DNA of 25,380 bases from Fimenecus sp045655645 (lineage in GTDB: Bacteria; Bacillota; Clostridia; Oscillospirales; Acutalibacteraceae), in assembly GCA_045655645.1 (NCBI GenBank), contig JAZOPS010000024.1, forward strand, positions 1-25,380. Direction: 5' to 3'. Positions 1 through 7,984 of this stretch are shown here, piece after piece. Below the pieces are notes generated by a model. It searched no databases. It saw only the letters and a program-made list of their open reading frames with translations, and was not told where the DNA came from. Position 1 is the stretch's first letter. Every line of letters starts with the position of its first letter. Position numbers and translations under genes: made by a program.

Positions 1-100
1 CTCTTTTAACGCCAAGACGTTTTGATTCTGAGTCACGGCCGTTCTTTGTAGAACCCATACCTTTTTTATGAGCAAATAACTGAATGTTGATTTTAAGCAT
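1..100 (-). CDS. rpmA: 50S ribosomal protein L27, N-terminal part (runs off left edge)
   Basis: Only the first 33 codons are inside the window; the gene continues past base 1. The start MLKINIQLFAHKKGMGSTKN and the following NGRDSESKRLGVK match L27, a large-subunit protein near the peptidyl-transferase centre. Residues 1-9 (ending QLF, before Ala10) form the Firmicutes-type extension that Prp removes in Staphylococcus aureus, where the motif is QFF before Ala. The Prp gene lies immediately upstream and overlaps this start by 8 bases (ATGCTTAA), so the two are probably translationally coupled. Third gene of rplU-prp-rpmA. Confidence 0.95.
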   Translation of the reverse strand, partial: MLKINIQLFAHKKGMGSTKNGRDSESKRLGVKR

Positions 101-416
101 CAAAAACACCTCTTTCAAGTTTCAAGTTGTTGGGATACTGATTTTGTAATTCGCTTAAGTGCAAATACAAACCGTCAGTAATCACTTTCGATTTACGAGC
201 ATCTTCTAAACTCATTTGAAGTTTTAAATACCCGTCACGGACTACTGTTTCTGGATTCAATTTCATAATTTCAATTATTGTGTTAGCTGCCATATAAGCT
301 GCTGAAGAAACTGCGCTACAAACAATGTCTGTGCCCTCTTCCCCTGCACCGCTATGACCACTTAACTCAAATGAAACTATTGTATCATCCGAAAACAGAA
401 ATTTTGCTGTTGTCAT
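93..416 (-). CDS. prp: Ribosomal-processing cysteine protease Prp (L27 N-terminal protease)
   Basis: The 107-residue protein carries the Prp/YsxB signature GHSGAGEEGTDIVCSAVSSA. The His of GHSG and the Cys of DIVCSAVS are the catalytic pair known in the family. The enzyme is a cytoplasmic cysteine protease that clips the N-terminal extension of L27 before or during ribosome assembly. Its place between rplU and rpmA is the conserved Firmicutes arrangement. The start ATG overlaps the rplU stop by one base (TAATG), and the end overlaps the rpmA start, so all three appear translationally coupled. Length is normal for the family. Confidence 0.93.
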   Translation of the reverse strand: MTTAKFLFSDDTIVSFELSGHSGAGEEGTDIVCSAVSSAAYMAANTIIEIMKLNPETVVRDGYLKLQMSLEDARKSKVITDGLYLHLSELQNQYPNNLKLERGVFDA

Positions 417-727
417 TATGCGTTAATACCGGTAATCTCAACCTTTGTATATGGCTGACGATGACCCTTCTTACGCTTTTCGTTCTTCTTTGGTTTGTAA
501 GTAAATACTGTGATTTTCTTACCTTTACCATTTTTGAGAACTTTTGCAGTTACTGTTGCACCTTCAACATAAGGAGCACCTGCTTTAAGTCCGTCTTCTG
601 AACCAACTGCGAGAACCTTGTCAAAAGTAATCTCTGCATCTGCTTCTACGTCAAGCTTTTCTACAAATACAACGTCGCCGTTCTGTACTTTGTACTGCTT
701 GCCGCCTGTTACGATGATTGCGTACAT
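416..727 (-). CDS. rplU: 50S ribosomal protein L21
   Basis: The 103-residue protein begins MYAIIVTGGKQYKVQNGD and ends with the L21 signature RKKGHRQPYTKVEITGI. It binds 23S rRNA in the large subunit. Length is typical. It is the first gene of rplU-prp-rpmA, preceded by a sigma-A-type promoter (825-853) and a leader of about 90 bases with hairpins, which fits control by an L21-type leader RNA. The gene diverges from spoIIAA. Confidence 0.97.
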   Translation of the reverse strand: MYAIIVTGGKQYKVQNGDVVFVEKLDVEADAEITFDKVLAVGSEDGLKAGAPYVEGATVTAKVLKNGKGKKITVFTYKPKKNEKRKKGHRQPYTKVEITGINA

Positions 728-818
728 TTTTCTAACCTACCTTAAATATAGACTCGCTATCGAGGGTGGATTTCATCACTTTTAGTGCATTTGGACACAC
801 TACCCCCTAATATGCGGC
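728..818 (-). promoter_or_regulatory. Structured 5' leader of the rplU operon (candidate L21 leader)
   Basis: Between the predicted transcription start (about 818) and rplU, the minus strand can fold. An outer stem pairs GGGGGT with ACCCTC. Just inside it, TAGTG pairs with CACTA around a TGTCCAAATG loop, and a small TCG-ATAG-CGA hairpin follows. Leaders that bind a ribosomal protein product are known upstream of rplU in Firmicutes. I infer this is one from position and structure; I did not match it to a covariance model. Confidence 0.5.
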
Positions 819-824
819 TTGAAT

Positions 825-853
825 ATGATAACAAAAGATTTGTCAAATGTCAA
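825..853 (-). promoter_or_regulatory. Sigma-A promoter of rplU-prp-rpmA
   Basis: On the minus strand, TTGACA (848-853) is followed 17 bases later by TATCAT (825-830). The -35 is perfect and the -10 has five of six bases. A second TTGACA (841-846) sits inside the spacer but is too close to the -10 to act with it. Confidence 0.8.
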
Positions 854-940
854 TAGGATTTTACAATATTTTCCCACGACTTGTTATGACATTTTTCTTA
901 TAAATCAAGGTATAAAATAAGTCAAAAAGGAGTGTTTAAA

Positions 941-1264
941 ATGAGCGTAAAAATTGAATTCGAAAACGAAACGCTTAATTGCCGTTTATGTGGTGAAATT
1001 GACCATCACACTACCCTGCCCATTCGTCTTGACATTGATGACAGAATTGAGAATTGTCGTCCCAAAACAGTTATTCTTGATTTTTCTGATGTGACTTTTA
1101 TGGATAGCTCGGGAATCGGTCTTGTTATGGGACGATACAAACTCTTAAATGAGTTTGGTGGTGAACTTGAAGTTACAGGACTTTCAAACAATTCATATAA
1201 GGTTATGCGTCTTGCAGGACTTGACCGTATTGCAAACATTAAGAAAGGTAGTGAAAAGAAATGA
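941..1264 (+). CDS. spoIIAA: Anti-sigma F factor antagonist SpoIIAA
   Basis: The 107-residue STAS-domain protein carries the signature FMDSSGIGLVMGRYK. Ser57 corresponds to the serine that SpoIIAB phosphorylates. Unphosphorylated SpoIIAA binds SpoIIAB and frees sigma F in the forespore. I chose ATG 941 because AAAGGAG ends 8 bases before it; an in-frame GTG at 932 overlaps that site. It is first of three genes, overlapping spoIIAB by 4 bases. An AATAGGATTT stretch at 852-861 resembles a sigma-H -35, but I cannot find a good matching -10, so the promoter is unresolved. Confidence 0.95.
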   Translation: MSVKIEFENETLNCRLCGEIDHHTTLPIRLDIDDRIENCRPKTVILDFSDVTFMDSSGIGLVMGRYKLLNEFGGELEVTGLSNNSYKVMRLAGLDRIANIKKGSEKK

Positions 1265-1692
1265 TTATAAATGAATTTCGTATGGTAGTTGACAGTCGTT
1301 CTGTCAACGAAAGTTTTTCAAGAGCAACAGTTGCCGCATTCACGGCACAACTTGACCCCACAGTTGAAGAAATCAACGACATCAAAACCGCTGTAAGCGA
1401 AGCCGTTACAAACTGTATTGTTCATGGTTATCGCAACTCGGTGGGCAAAATATACATAGGTGTTAAAATTCACGACGATAACAAAGTTATTGTTACTATC
1501 CGTGACCGTGGTTGTGGAATAAGTGATATTAAAAAAGCTCGTGAGCCACTTTTCACCACTCTCGGCGGTGACCGTGCAGGGCTTGGCTTTTCTGTTATGG
1601 AAAGTTTTACGGACAAGCTTTCTGTCCGTTCAAAACTAGGCGTTGGCACAACAGTTACCCTTTGTAAAAAGATTTGTGGTCGCACGAAATGA
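1261..1692 (+). CDS. spoIIAB: Anti-sigma F factor / serine kinase SpoIIAB
   Basis: The 143-residue GHKL ATPase-fold kinase shows an N box SEAVTNCIVHGY (Glu47 is the catalytic base position, Asn51 binds Mg), a G1 box DRGCGI (82-87), a G2 box GGDRAGLGF (102-110) and a terminal GVGTTVT strand. It holds sigma F inactive and phosphorylates SpoIIAA. Start and stop both overlap neighbours through ATGA, consistent with coupled translation and fixed stoichiometry. Only a weak AAAGGT site precedes it. Confidence 0.96.
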   Translation: MIINEFRMVVDSRSVNESFSRATVAAFTAQLDPTVEEINDIKTAVSEAVTNCIVHGYRNSVGKIYIGVKIHDDNKVIVTIRDRGCGISDIKKAREPLFTTLGGDRAGLGFSVMESFTDKLSVRSKLGVGTTVTLCKKICGRTK

Positions 1693-2339
1693 CAAGGGAC
1701 GAGCTTATACTTAATAATTTAGGGCTTGTTGGTAGTTGTGCATCTCGATTTATTGGCAAAGGAATTGACTATGAAGATTTATATTCTTCAGGTTGTGTTG
1801 GACTTATCAAAGCCGCTGACGGCTTTGACGAAAGTTTAGGGTTTGCTTTTTCGACTTATGCAGTACCATCTATTTTAGGTGAAATCCGCCGTCTTTTTCG
1901 TGATGGTGGTGCTGTTAAAATCAGTCGTACTCTCAAAGAAAAAGCAAGAGAATTACAATTTGTCAAAGAAAAATTAGAAAAAACTTTGGGTATTGAACCA
2001 ACCATTTCAGAAATTGCAGAAAAAATGGGAATTTCTGTTGCTGAAGTGGCGCAACTTCTTTGCATTTCGCAACCCGTTGTGTCACTCACATCAGAAGACG
2101 ATGATGAAAAACAGATTGATATTCCTGCAGACGATGAATATTCACCCATTGATGACCGACTTTCAATTGAGCAGGTTTTAAATTGTTTAACCGAAAACGA
2201 CCGCAAACTTATCCGTCTTCGATATTTTGACGGACTCACTCAAAGCAAAACCGCAAACATTCTTGGCGTTTCGCAAGTGCAAGTTTCTCGACGAGAAAAA
2301 ATTATACTTTCTGATATGCGAAAACGACTTATCGTATAA
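1689..2339 (+). CDS. sigF: RNA polymerase sigma factor SigF (SpoIIAC)
   Basis: The 216-residue sigma-70 protein has region 2 (YEDLYSSGCVGLIKAADGFD, then FSTYAVPSILGEIRRLFRD), region 3 (TLGIEPTISEIAEKMGIS) and region 4 (LTENDRKLIRLRYFDGLTQSKTANILGVSQVQVSRRE). Sequence alone fits SigF or SigG; the spoIIAA-spoIIAB context makes it SigF, the first forespore-specific factor. I chose ATG 1689, which overlaps the spoIIAB stop as ATGA, over a TTG at 1674. There is no clear Shine-Dalgarno sequence, so translation probably depends on coupling. Confidence 0.95.
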   Translation: MTRDELILNNLGLVGSCASRFIGKGIDYEDLYSSGCVGLIKAADGFDESLGFAFSTYAVPSILGEIRRLFRDGGAVKISRTLKEKARELQFVKEKLEKTLGIEPTISEIAEKMGISVAEVAQLLCISQPVVSLTSEDDDEKQIDIPADDEYSPIDDRLSIEQVLNCLTENDRKLIRLRYFDGLTQSKTANILGVSQVQVSRREKIILSDMRKRLIV

Positions 2340-2342
2340 AAT

Positions 2343-2371
2343 TTGATATTTTTTGCAAAATATGTTAGAAT
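2343..2371 (+). promoter_or_regulatory. Promoter upstream of the lipoprotein gene
   Basis: TTGATA (2343-2348), a 17-base spacer, then TAGAAT (2366-2371) preceded by TGT, which gives an extended -10. It starts four bases after the sigF stop, so the lipoprotein need not depend on the sporulation operon. Confidence 0.6.
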
Positions 2372-2400
2372 ATGCAAAACACATATTCAGGAGTATTTTT

Positions 2401-4611
2401 ATGAGAAAATCTCGTTATACTTATTTTATAAAAATAATATCAATTATTTGTCTTGTGACAATGCTTTTCTCTGCTTGTGGAGCTGATGTTTCTACAAAAA
2501 ATGTAAGAATGAAAAGCGAAAACATAATAATTGCAGAAAACAAGGGCGACAACGTTTATAAAACTGCCATTGGCAATTATGAATCTGTTTGCAAATCAGG
2601 TCTTATTGAAATGTTCTTTGATAAAACCACAATGACAGTTGCGATTAAAGACACAAATTCAAATAATTTATGGACAACTCTCCCACAGCCTGAAGTTTCA
2701 AAGAGCCTTAACAGCTCTGCTGTTGAAATCACTCTTTCAAATGGTGATGAGAATATTTATGTGCTCAATTCGCAGGATAATTCAGTAGCTTTTGGCAACG
2801 CAAGTTATACGATTGGCGAAAACAACATTTCTGTTAAATATGCAATGTCACTTGATGCAGAAACAGGCAAAGCAAATATTGACGACCTTAAAAAAGACCA
2901 AATCAGAGCAGATTTGACTGTGCTTTATACTCTTCGTGATGGTTCTTTCTTCGTAAATGTAAGTATGAATACATTGTCACTTCCAAAAGGTATTTATCTT
3001 GAAAAAGTAAATGTACTCGGTGACTTTGGTGCTTATGAGCAAAGTGGTGCAGAAGATTATATCTTTGTTCCCGATGGTAGTGGCGCTCTTATTATGACAG
3101 GCATTGAAGACCCAGAATTTTCACCAATTTCTCTTTCAGTTTATGGTAACGACCTTGCCACAACTGACAATACCCAAAAATCAGATTGTCTTGTGGGCGC
3201 TTTTGGTATGAAGCGTGGCAATGGTGCATTTCTCTGTATTATTGAGCAAGGTGATTCAATTGCAGAAATCAATGCAAACAGAAACAGTGAAAACTCACTT
3301 AACAGCGTCAGCGCAACATTCAAAACAACTGATATTTACAAACAACAAAACAAGAATTCTGTAAATAAAACTTACGGATATACCTATAAAAACGAGATTA
3401 CTCTTTGCTACAGATTCCTTTCAGGTAAATCTGCAACATATTCAGGTATGGCGACTGCTTGCCGTGAAAATCTTATCAGAAACTCTGTTCTTTCAACTAA
3501 AAAAGTTGAACCACAGTCAAAATCTCTACCTCTTGTGGTGTCTCTACAGGGTGGATATGTGAATGCTAAAAACAAGTACACCGTATTATCAAATTTTGCA
3601 CAGGCAAAAGACCTTATGACACTTCTTAAAGCAAAAGGCGTCAACAATGCAATTCTCAGATATAACGGATTTTATGATAATGCTAACAACGGTTCAAACA
3701 GCACTTTTGGTGATTTTTCTAATAAACTTGGCAAGACAAAGGATTTTAACGAGCTTTATTCATATCTCAACAGCCAGAAATTCTCACTCTTCCTTGACAC
3801 AGATATTCTCACCTATGATTACAAGAATTCACAGAATGCAACTAACTTAAATGGTAAGAATATAAAACTTGCAAAAAATAAAGAAGCATTTTTCCCATCA
3901 GCAATTTCTGCTCAAAGTTTCATTTGTATGAGCAGGGTTGAAAATCGAGTTGAAGATATTCTTAATGCATCTTTTGATATTAACTTTGACGGATATGCGC
4001 TCAACGACATTGGTTCTTATCTCTATTCTGATTATGATTCTGATTTCTATTCAAGAACAGTTTCAAATAAAGAGATTTTTGCTCAGTTGCCCGTTCTTGC
4101 CACAACAAAGAAGCTGATGATTGACACAGGTAATTTCTACGCAATCAAATCAGCAGACATTGTTTCAGAAACTCCAATGTCACCTATCAAAGCAAGCGAA
4201 AGCAACGCTTATGTAGGAATTCCATTTATTCAAATGATGCTTCATGGTATTTGTGAATACAGCACGCCTGCTATAAACAGTTCTGAAAATATGACAACTG
4301 CATTTCTTAAATCAGTTGAATATGGATGTTTGCCAAACGTTTTATGGTATTGCTCAACTTATAACGATACCCTTGATGCAAACTATTATTACGATAAAAA
4401 CATAAACGATGTCGTTAGCCTTTATACAAAAGCAGACTCTGCGCTATCAACAATTCGTGATGCGAGAATGACTGCTCATGACAAAGTGCAGGATGGAGTT
4501 TATTGTACCGAATATAACAATAGTATAAAGGTTTATGTCAACTATACTGACACGCCTGTTACAATAAACGGTATTACAGTCAATGCAACTGATTGTGTAG
4601 CAATTTCATAA
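2401..4611 (+). CDS. Large lipoprotein, probably DUF5696 family, function unknown
   Basis: The 736-residue protein begins with a lipoprotein signal: basic MRKSRYTYF, a hydrophobic stretch, and lipobox LFSAC with Cys26 as the predicted lipidated residue. I chose ATG 2401 (AGGAG 6-7 bases upstream) over an in-frame start at 2353. A beta-rich N-terminal half contains FVPDGSGALI (about 222-231). A second half from about residue 374 (SLPLVVSLQGGYVNAKNKYT) reads like a glycosidase-type barrel. This layout and the FVPDGSGA motif recall DUF5696 proteins; that assignment is from memory. It probably sits on the outer face of the membrane. No transport or enzyme genes adjoin it to suggest a substrate. 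Confidence 0.6.
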   Translation: MRKSRYTYFIKIISIICLVTMLFSACGADVSTKNVRMKSENIIIAENKGDNVYKTAIGNYESVCKSGLIEMFFDKTTMTVAIKDTNSNNLWTTLPQPEVSKSLNSSAVEITLSNGDENIYVLNSQDNSVAFGNASYTIGENNISVKYAMSLDAETGKANIDDLKKDQIRADLTVLYTLRDGSFFVNVSMNTLSLPKGIYLEKVNVLGDFGAYEQSGAEDYIFVPDGSGALIMTGIEDPEFSPISLSVYGNDLATTDNTQKSDCLVGAFGMKRGNGAFLCIIEQGDSIAEINANRNSENSLNSVSATFKTTDIYKQQNKNSVNKTYGYTYKNEITLCYRFLSGKSATYSGMATACRENLIRNSVLSTKKVEPQSKSLPLVVSLQGGYVNAKNKYTVLSNFAQAKDLMTLLKAKGVNNAILRYNGFYDNANNGSNSTFGDFSNKLGKTKDFNELYSYLNSQKFSLFLDTDILTYDYKNSQNATNLNGKNIKLAKNKEAFFPSAISAQSFICMSRVENRVEDILNASFDINFDGYALNDIGSYLYSDYDSDFYSRTVSNKEIFAQLPVLATTKKLMIDTGNFYAIKSADIVSETPMSPIKASESNAYVGIPFIQMMLHGICEYSTPAINSSENMTTAFLKSVEYGCLPNVLWYCSTYNDTLDANYYYDKNINDVVSLYTKADSALSTIRDARMTAHDKVQDGVYCTEYNNSIKVYVNYTDTPVTINGITVNATDCVAIS

Positions 4612-4622
4612 AAGCAAAAATT

Positions 4623-4654
4623 AAACCGCTTATCAAATTGATAAGCGGTTTTTG
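4623..4654. terminator. Bidirectional terminator between convergent genes
   Basis: AAACCGCTTAT pairs with ATAAGCGGTTT around a short CAAATTG centre, followed by TTTTTGTTTT on the plus strand. On the minus strand the same hairpin is followed by AATTTTTGC. It can end both the lipoprotein gene and the kinase-like gene. Confidence 0.9.
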
Positions 4655-4656
4655 TT

Positions 4657-6312
4657 TTAGAAGAATGGATTATAAAATGGGTTTCTTTCAGTTGTTGTTT
4701 CTGTATCAGGCTCTGTGCTTGGCGGTGCACCCCATACCTGGATGAAAACATCAGTACCCTTTGGTTTGCTTGTTCCTTCTGCAGGTGTAATTTCAGCAAC
4801 ATTGCCTTCGGTATAATCGCCATTATTATCTTTTGTGATTATATTAACCACAAATCCTGCTTTTTCTAAAGTTTCTTTTGCGTAGTCTATATTTGTATCT
4901 TTCACAGGTGGAATTGTAACAAACTCGCGACCCTTGCTGACAACAAATGTGATTTCGCTACCTGTTGGAACAGTTGTTCCTGCTTCAAGGCTTTGGGAAA
5001 TAATATATCCTTTTTCAACCTCGTCGCTATATTCCATAACAGAATTGATTTTAAATCTTGAATTTTGAACAGGGTTTTGAGCAACCATATCATAAGAAGA
5101 ATTAACAAAATTCGGAACTTCTATTGTTGCAACAATAGGTGCTTCAGTTGTTGTTTCTTCAGGATTTTTAATGAAATGGTCATAACCCAAATATGCGCCG
5201 AAGAAGATAAGTCCAACGCCCACAACAATAAGAGAAACTATTAAAATCGTTCTGATTATTGTGCTCTTATCGTCTTCTTCTGCTGGCTGCACAGGTGGTG
5301 TTCTTTCTTCTCGTTTTGGAACATTAACGCCTGAGAATGATGAAACCACATTGCCAGGTGTTGCTGAAAGTTCTTCACGAAGTGCTTCAACATCTTTTGT
5401 TCTGTCTTCAGGGTTAACCTGCAAACCATTCATCAAAGCGTTTATAACATAAACAGGAATAATCTCTGCATATCTTGCAGGAATTATAAGCTGGTCATTC
5501 ATTGAACGCGAAACAGCATCTTGTGGAACACTGCCAACCAATGCTCTGTAAAGCACTGCGCTGAAACCATAAACATCTGACCAAGCACCCTCGCTATAGT
5601 TATATGAATATTGTTCAATTGGTGTATATCCCTCAAACTGTTCGGGTGAAAATTCAGTACCCTCAAGTCTCGCATCATTAATTGAAAATCCGCTAAGACG
5701 AAGTTTACCATCACGACCAATCATAAGGTTATCAGGATTGATACCATAATGATAAATTCCTGCCTTGTGAAGAGTTGATAATGTTGAAAGCACTGGCATA
5801 AAGAGAACTTTTGCTTTTTCCCAATTAAGATAACCAGTCTGACTTCTGAGTAAGAACTCACGAAGTGAAATGCTCTCAACATATTCGCTAATGGCATAAG
5901 CCGTATTATTTTCTTCAACAATGTCGATAACGGGCACTAAAGCTGAAAGTCCACGCACACGAGCAAGGCTACGCCACAAACTCAAGAATTTGCGAAGATA
6001 TGCATAATAAAAATCTTTCCACTCATTCTTGATTGCAACTTCAGTTGAGCTCATATTTCTGTCAATGAATTTTTCAGGTAAAAACTCACGGATTACAACA
6101 GGGCTTTTACGCTCAATATCATAAGCCATATATGAAACGCCTTCACTATTTGAAGAAAGCACTTTGCCGATTATGTATTTATCTCCAACAGGAGTTTTTA
6201 ACGGAAGATAAGGTGAAATTTGCGGAGAGTCAACATAATATCCGCATTTTGGACATTGCTTCTCACCATAGAGTTCATTCATACAACTCATACAAAGATT
6301 ATCAATGTTCAC
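4657..6312 (-). CDS. Zinc-ribbon/Ser-Thr kinase-fold/PASTA membrane protein, predicted pseudokinase
   Basis: The 551-residue protein has, in order: a zinc ribbon (Cys7-x2-Cys10, Cys20-x2-Cys23), a kinase fold (about 44-315), one membrane span (about 355-375) and two PASTA repeats outside (about 397-530), ending in a Thr/Glu-rich tail. The architecture is that of PrkC/Stk-type kinases that sense muropeptides or lipid II. The beta-3 Lys is Arg75 (VVIREF), the HRD motif is His-Tyr-Gly190, and DFG is Ser207-Gly-Phe. The glycine loop is also degraded (LSSNSEGVSY). Asn195, Asp246 and Arg304 are retained. I infer a pseudokinase, possibly a sensor or scaffold. The start is GTG, with AAAGGAG eight bases upstream; it has its own promoter. 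Confidence 0.88.
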   Translation of the reverse strand: MNIDNLCMSCMNELYGEKQCPKCGYYVDSPQISPYLPLKTPVGDKYIIGKVLSSNSEGVSYMAYDIERKSPVVIREFLPEKFIDRNMSSTEVAIKNEWKDFYYAYLRKFLSLWRSLARVRGLSALVPVIDIVEENNTAYAISEYVESISLREFLLRSQTGYLNWEKAKVLFMPVLSTLSTLHKAGIYHYGINPDNLMIGRDGKLRLSGFSINDARLEGTEFSPEQFEGYTPIEQYSYNYSEGAWSDVYGFSAVLYRALVGSVPQDAVSRSMNDQLIIPARYAEIIPVYVINALMNGLQVNPEDRTKDVEALREELSATPGNVVSSFSGVNVPKREERTPPVQPAEEDDKSTIIRTILIVSLIVVGVGLIFFGAYLGYDHFIKNPEETTTEAPIVATIEVPNFVNSSYDMVAQNPVQNSRFKINSVMEYSDEVEKGYIISQSLEAGTTVPTGSEITFVVSKGREFVTIPPVKDTNIDYAKETLEKAGFVVNIITKDNNGDYTEGNVAEITPAEGTSKPKGTDVFIQVWGAPPSTEPDTETTTERNPFYNPFF

Positions 6313-6341
6313 AATATCATCTCCTTTTTTAATCTATATAT

Positions 6342-6371
6342 AATATATCAAAGAGTTTTCTGCTTTGTCAA
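6342..6371 (-). promoter_or_regulatory. Promoter of the kinase-like gene
   Basis: Minus strand: TTGACA (6366-6371), an 18-base spacer, then TATATT (6342-6347). It lies in the short gap after the upstream flavoprotein gene, where I see no terminator. Confidence 0.65.
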
Positions 6372-6388
6372 ATTACATTTTTGTAACA

Positions 6389-7984
6389 TTATGTTTCGTC
6401 CGACAACACCATCTCGGCACATTTAACGCCGTCAACAGCAGCAGAGACAATTCCCCCTGCATATCCTGCACCCTCACCACAAGGGTAAAGTCCACGCACA
6501 TTGGTCTGATAAAACTCGTCGCGAATAATTCTCACAGGTGATGAGCTTCTAGTTTCTGGCGCTGTGAGCACTGCCTCATCCATTGCAAAACCTTTGAGTT
6601 TTTTATCCCATTCTGTCAACGCGTGACGCATATTGTTAACAACTTTTTCAGGCAACAATGTGCCTATATCACTCATTGTAACACCCGTTGGAAATGATGG
6701 TTTAACTGCGCCTAATTTTGTGGATTTCTGTCCTTTTAAGAAATCGCCAACCAAAGTTGCAGGGGCTGTATAATCCCCACCACCCATATTGAATGCTTTC
6801 TCTTCAATTTCTCTTTGAAGCTCAAATCCTGAAAGCACATGCTCGCTTGGAAAATCTTCAGGATTAACCCCAACCAAAATTGCAGAGTTAGCATTTTCTT
6901 TATCTCGGGCAAACTCACTCATTCCGTTTGTTACAACTCCACCTTTTTGAGATGATGCACAAACAACTGTGCCACCTGGACACATACAGAATGTATAAGC
7001 CCCCCTACCGTGTGGTGGATGACAAGCAAGTTTATAATCAGCCGCAGGAAGTTTTGGATGATTTTTGAATTCACCGAATTGAACTGAATTTATCATTTCT
7101 TGTGGGTGTTCAATTCTAGCACCGATTGAAAATGGTTTTTGCATCATAGTTATACCCTTGTTATAGAGCATTTCAATTGTATCTCTTGCAGAGTGACCAA
7201 TTGAAAGAATAAGAGCATCCGTTTCGATATCAGTTTCTTTGCCATTTTTATCAGTTACGGTTATTCCATGAATGAAATTATTTGCAACGATAATATTTGT
7301 AAGTTGTGTTTCAAAAAGCACTTGACCGCCAAGAGAGATTATCTCTTCACGGATATTTTTAACAGTTGTTTTAAGTTTATCTGTGCCGATATGTGGTTTT
7401 GCATTAACCAAAATATCTTCGGGTGCACCATGGCTTACAAACTCTTCAAAAACGAAACGGCAACGGCTGTCTTTAATACCCGTCGTAAGTTTTCCGTCAG
7501 AGAATGTGCCTGCGCCACCCTCACCATATTGTATATTTGATTTTTCGTCTAAAATTCGATTAGTCCAGAAATTATTTACATCATTTGCACGAGAATCAAC
7601 ATCACGGCCACGCTCAATAATTATGGGTTTATGTCCACTTCGAGCAAGAATAAGACCCGAAAACATACCCGCAGGGCCAAAACCTGCAATAACGGGTGGC
7701 AATGTGCTTTTTCTGTTTGACTGCGGAATTTTATATGAATATTTTTCGCACTTTATGACTTTTGTGTTATTGATATTTGTAAGAATTTTATCTTCATCAC
7801 CATCAATTGTCACATCTGCTGTATAAACAAAATGCACGCTATCTTTTCGGCAATCTATACTTCTTTTGAATATTTCTGTTTTTAAAATTCTGTTTTTATT
7901 TATTTTAAGGGTCTTGGCAACGGCATTTTCAATGTCAGAAAATCCGCTATCAAGACTAAGTTTAATTTCACTGATTCTGAGCAT
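6389..7984 (-). CDS. FAD-dependent oxidoreductase, COG2509-like
   Basis: The 531-residue predicted cytoplasmic flavoprotein has a short N-terminal domain (about 1-90), then the FAD-binding motif VIAGFGPAGMFSGLILARSG, an ERGRDV stretch (usual place for ribose contact), GEGGAGTFSDGKLTTG, and a C-terminal YPCGEGAGYAGGIVSAAVDG that closes over FAD. This matches the uncharacterised COG2509 dehydrogenases found widely in Clostridia. The substrate is unknown. Its start overlaps the end of the preceding flavoprotein gene by 17 bases, with AAAGGA just upstream, so the pair is probably co-expressed. It is the last gene of the unit that begins at the Xre regulator. Confidence 0.88.
   Translation of the reverse strand: MLRISEIKLSLDSGFSDIENAVAKTLKINKNRILKTEIFKRSIDCRKDSVHFVYTADVTIDGDEDKILTNINNTKVIKCEKYSYKIPQSNRKSTLPPVIAGFGPAGMFSGLILARSGHKPIIIERGRDVDSRANDVNNFWTNRILDEKSNIQYGEGGAGTFSDGKLTTGIKDSRCRFVFEEFVSHGAPEDILVNAKPHIGTDKLKTTVKNIREEIISLGGQVLFETQLTNIIVANNFIHGITVTDKNGKETDIETDALILSIGHSARDTIEMLYNKGITMMQKPFSIGARIEHPQEMINSVQFGEFKNHPKLPAADYKLACHPPHGRGAYTFCMCPGGTVVCASSQKGGVVTNGMSEFARDKENANSAILVGVNPEDFPSEHVLSGFELQREIEEKAFNMGGGDYTAPATLVGDFLKGQKSTKLGAVKPSFPTGVTMSDIGTLLPEKVVNNMRHALTEWDKKLKGFAMDEAVLTAPETRSSSPVRIIRDEFYQTNVRGLYPCGEGAGYAGGIVSAAVDGVKCAEMVLSDET

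Noticed and set aside
852..881. Sigma-H promoter for spoIIAA
   Set aside because: The AATAGGATTT stretch fits the -35, but no GAAT-type -10 lies at the right distance, so I do not call it.
2353..2400. Upstream ATG codons for the lipoprotein
   Set aside because: They would put extra residues before the lipoprotein signal and overlap the predicted promoter; ATG 2401 has AGGAG at the right distance.
7383..7826. 147-codon plus-strand frame
   Set aside because: It is antisense to the well-supported COG2509-like flavoprotein and has no recognisable motif or ribosome binding site.
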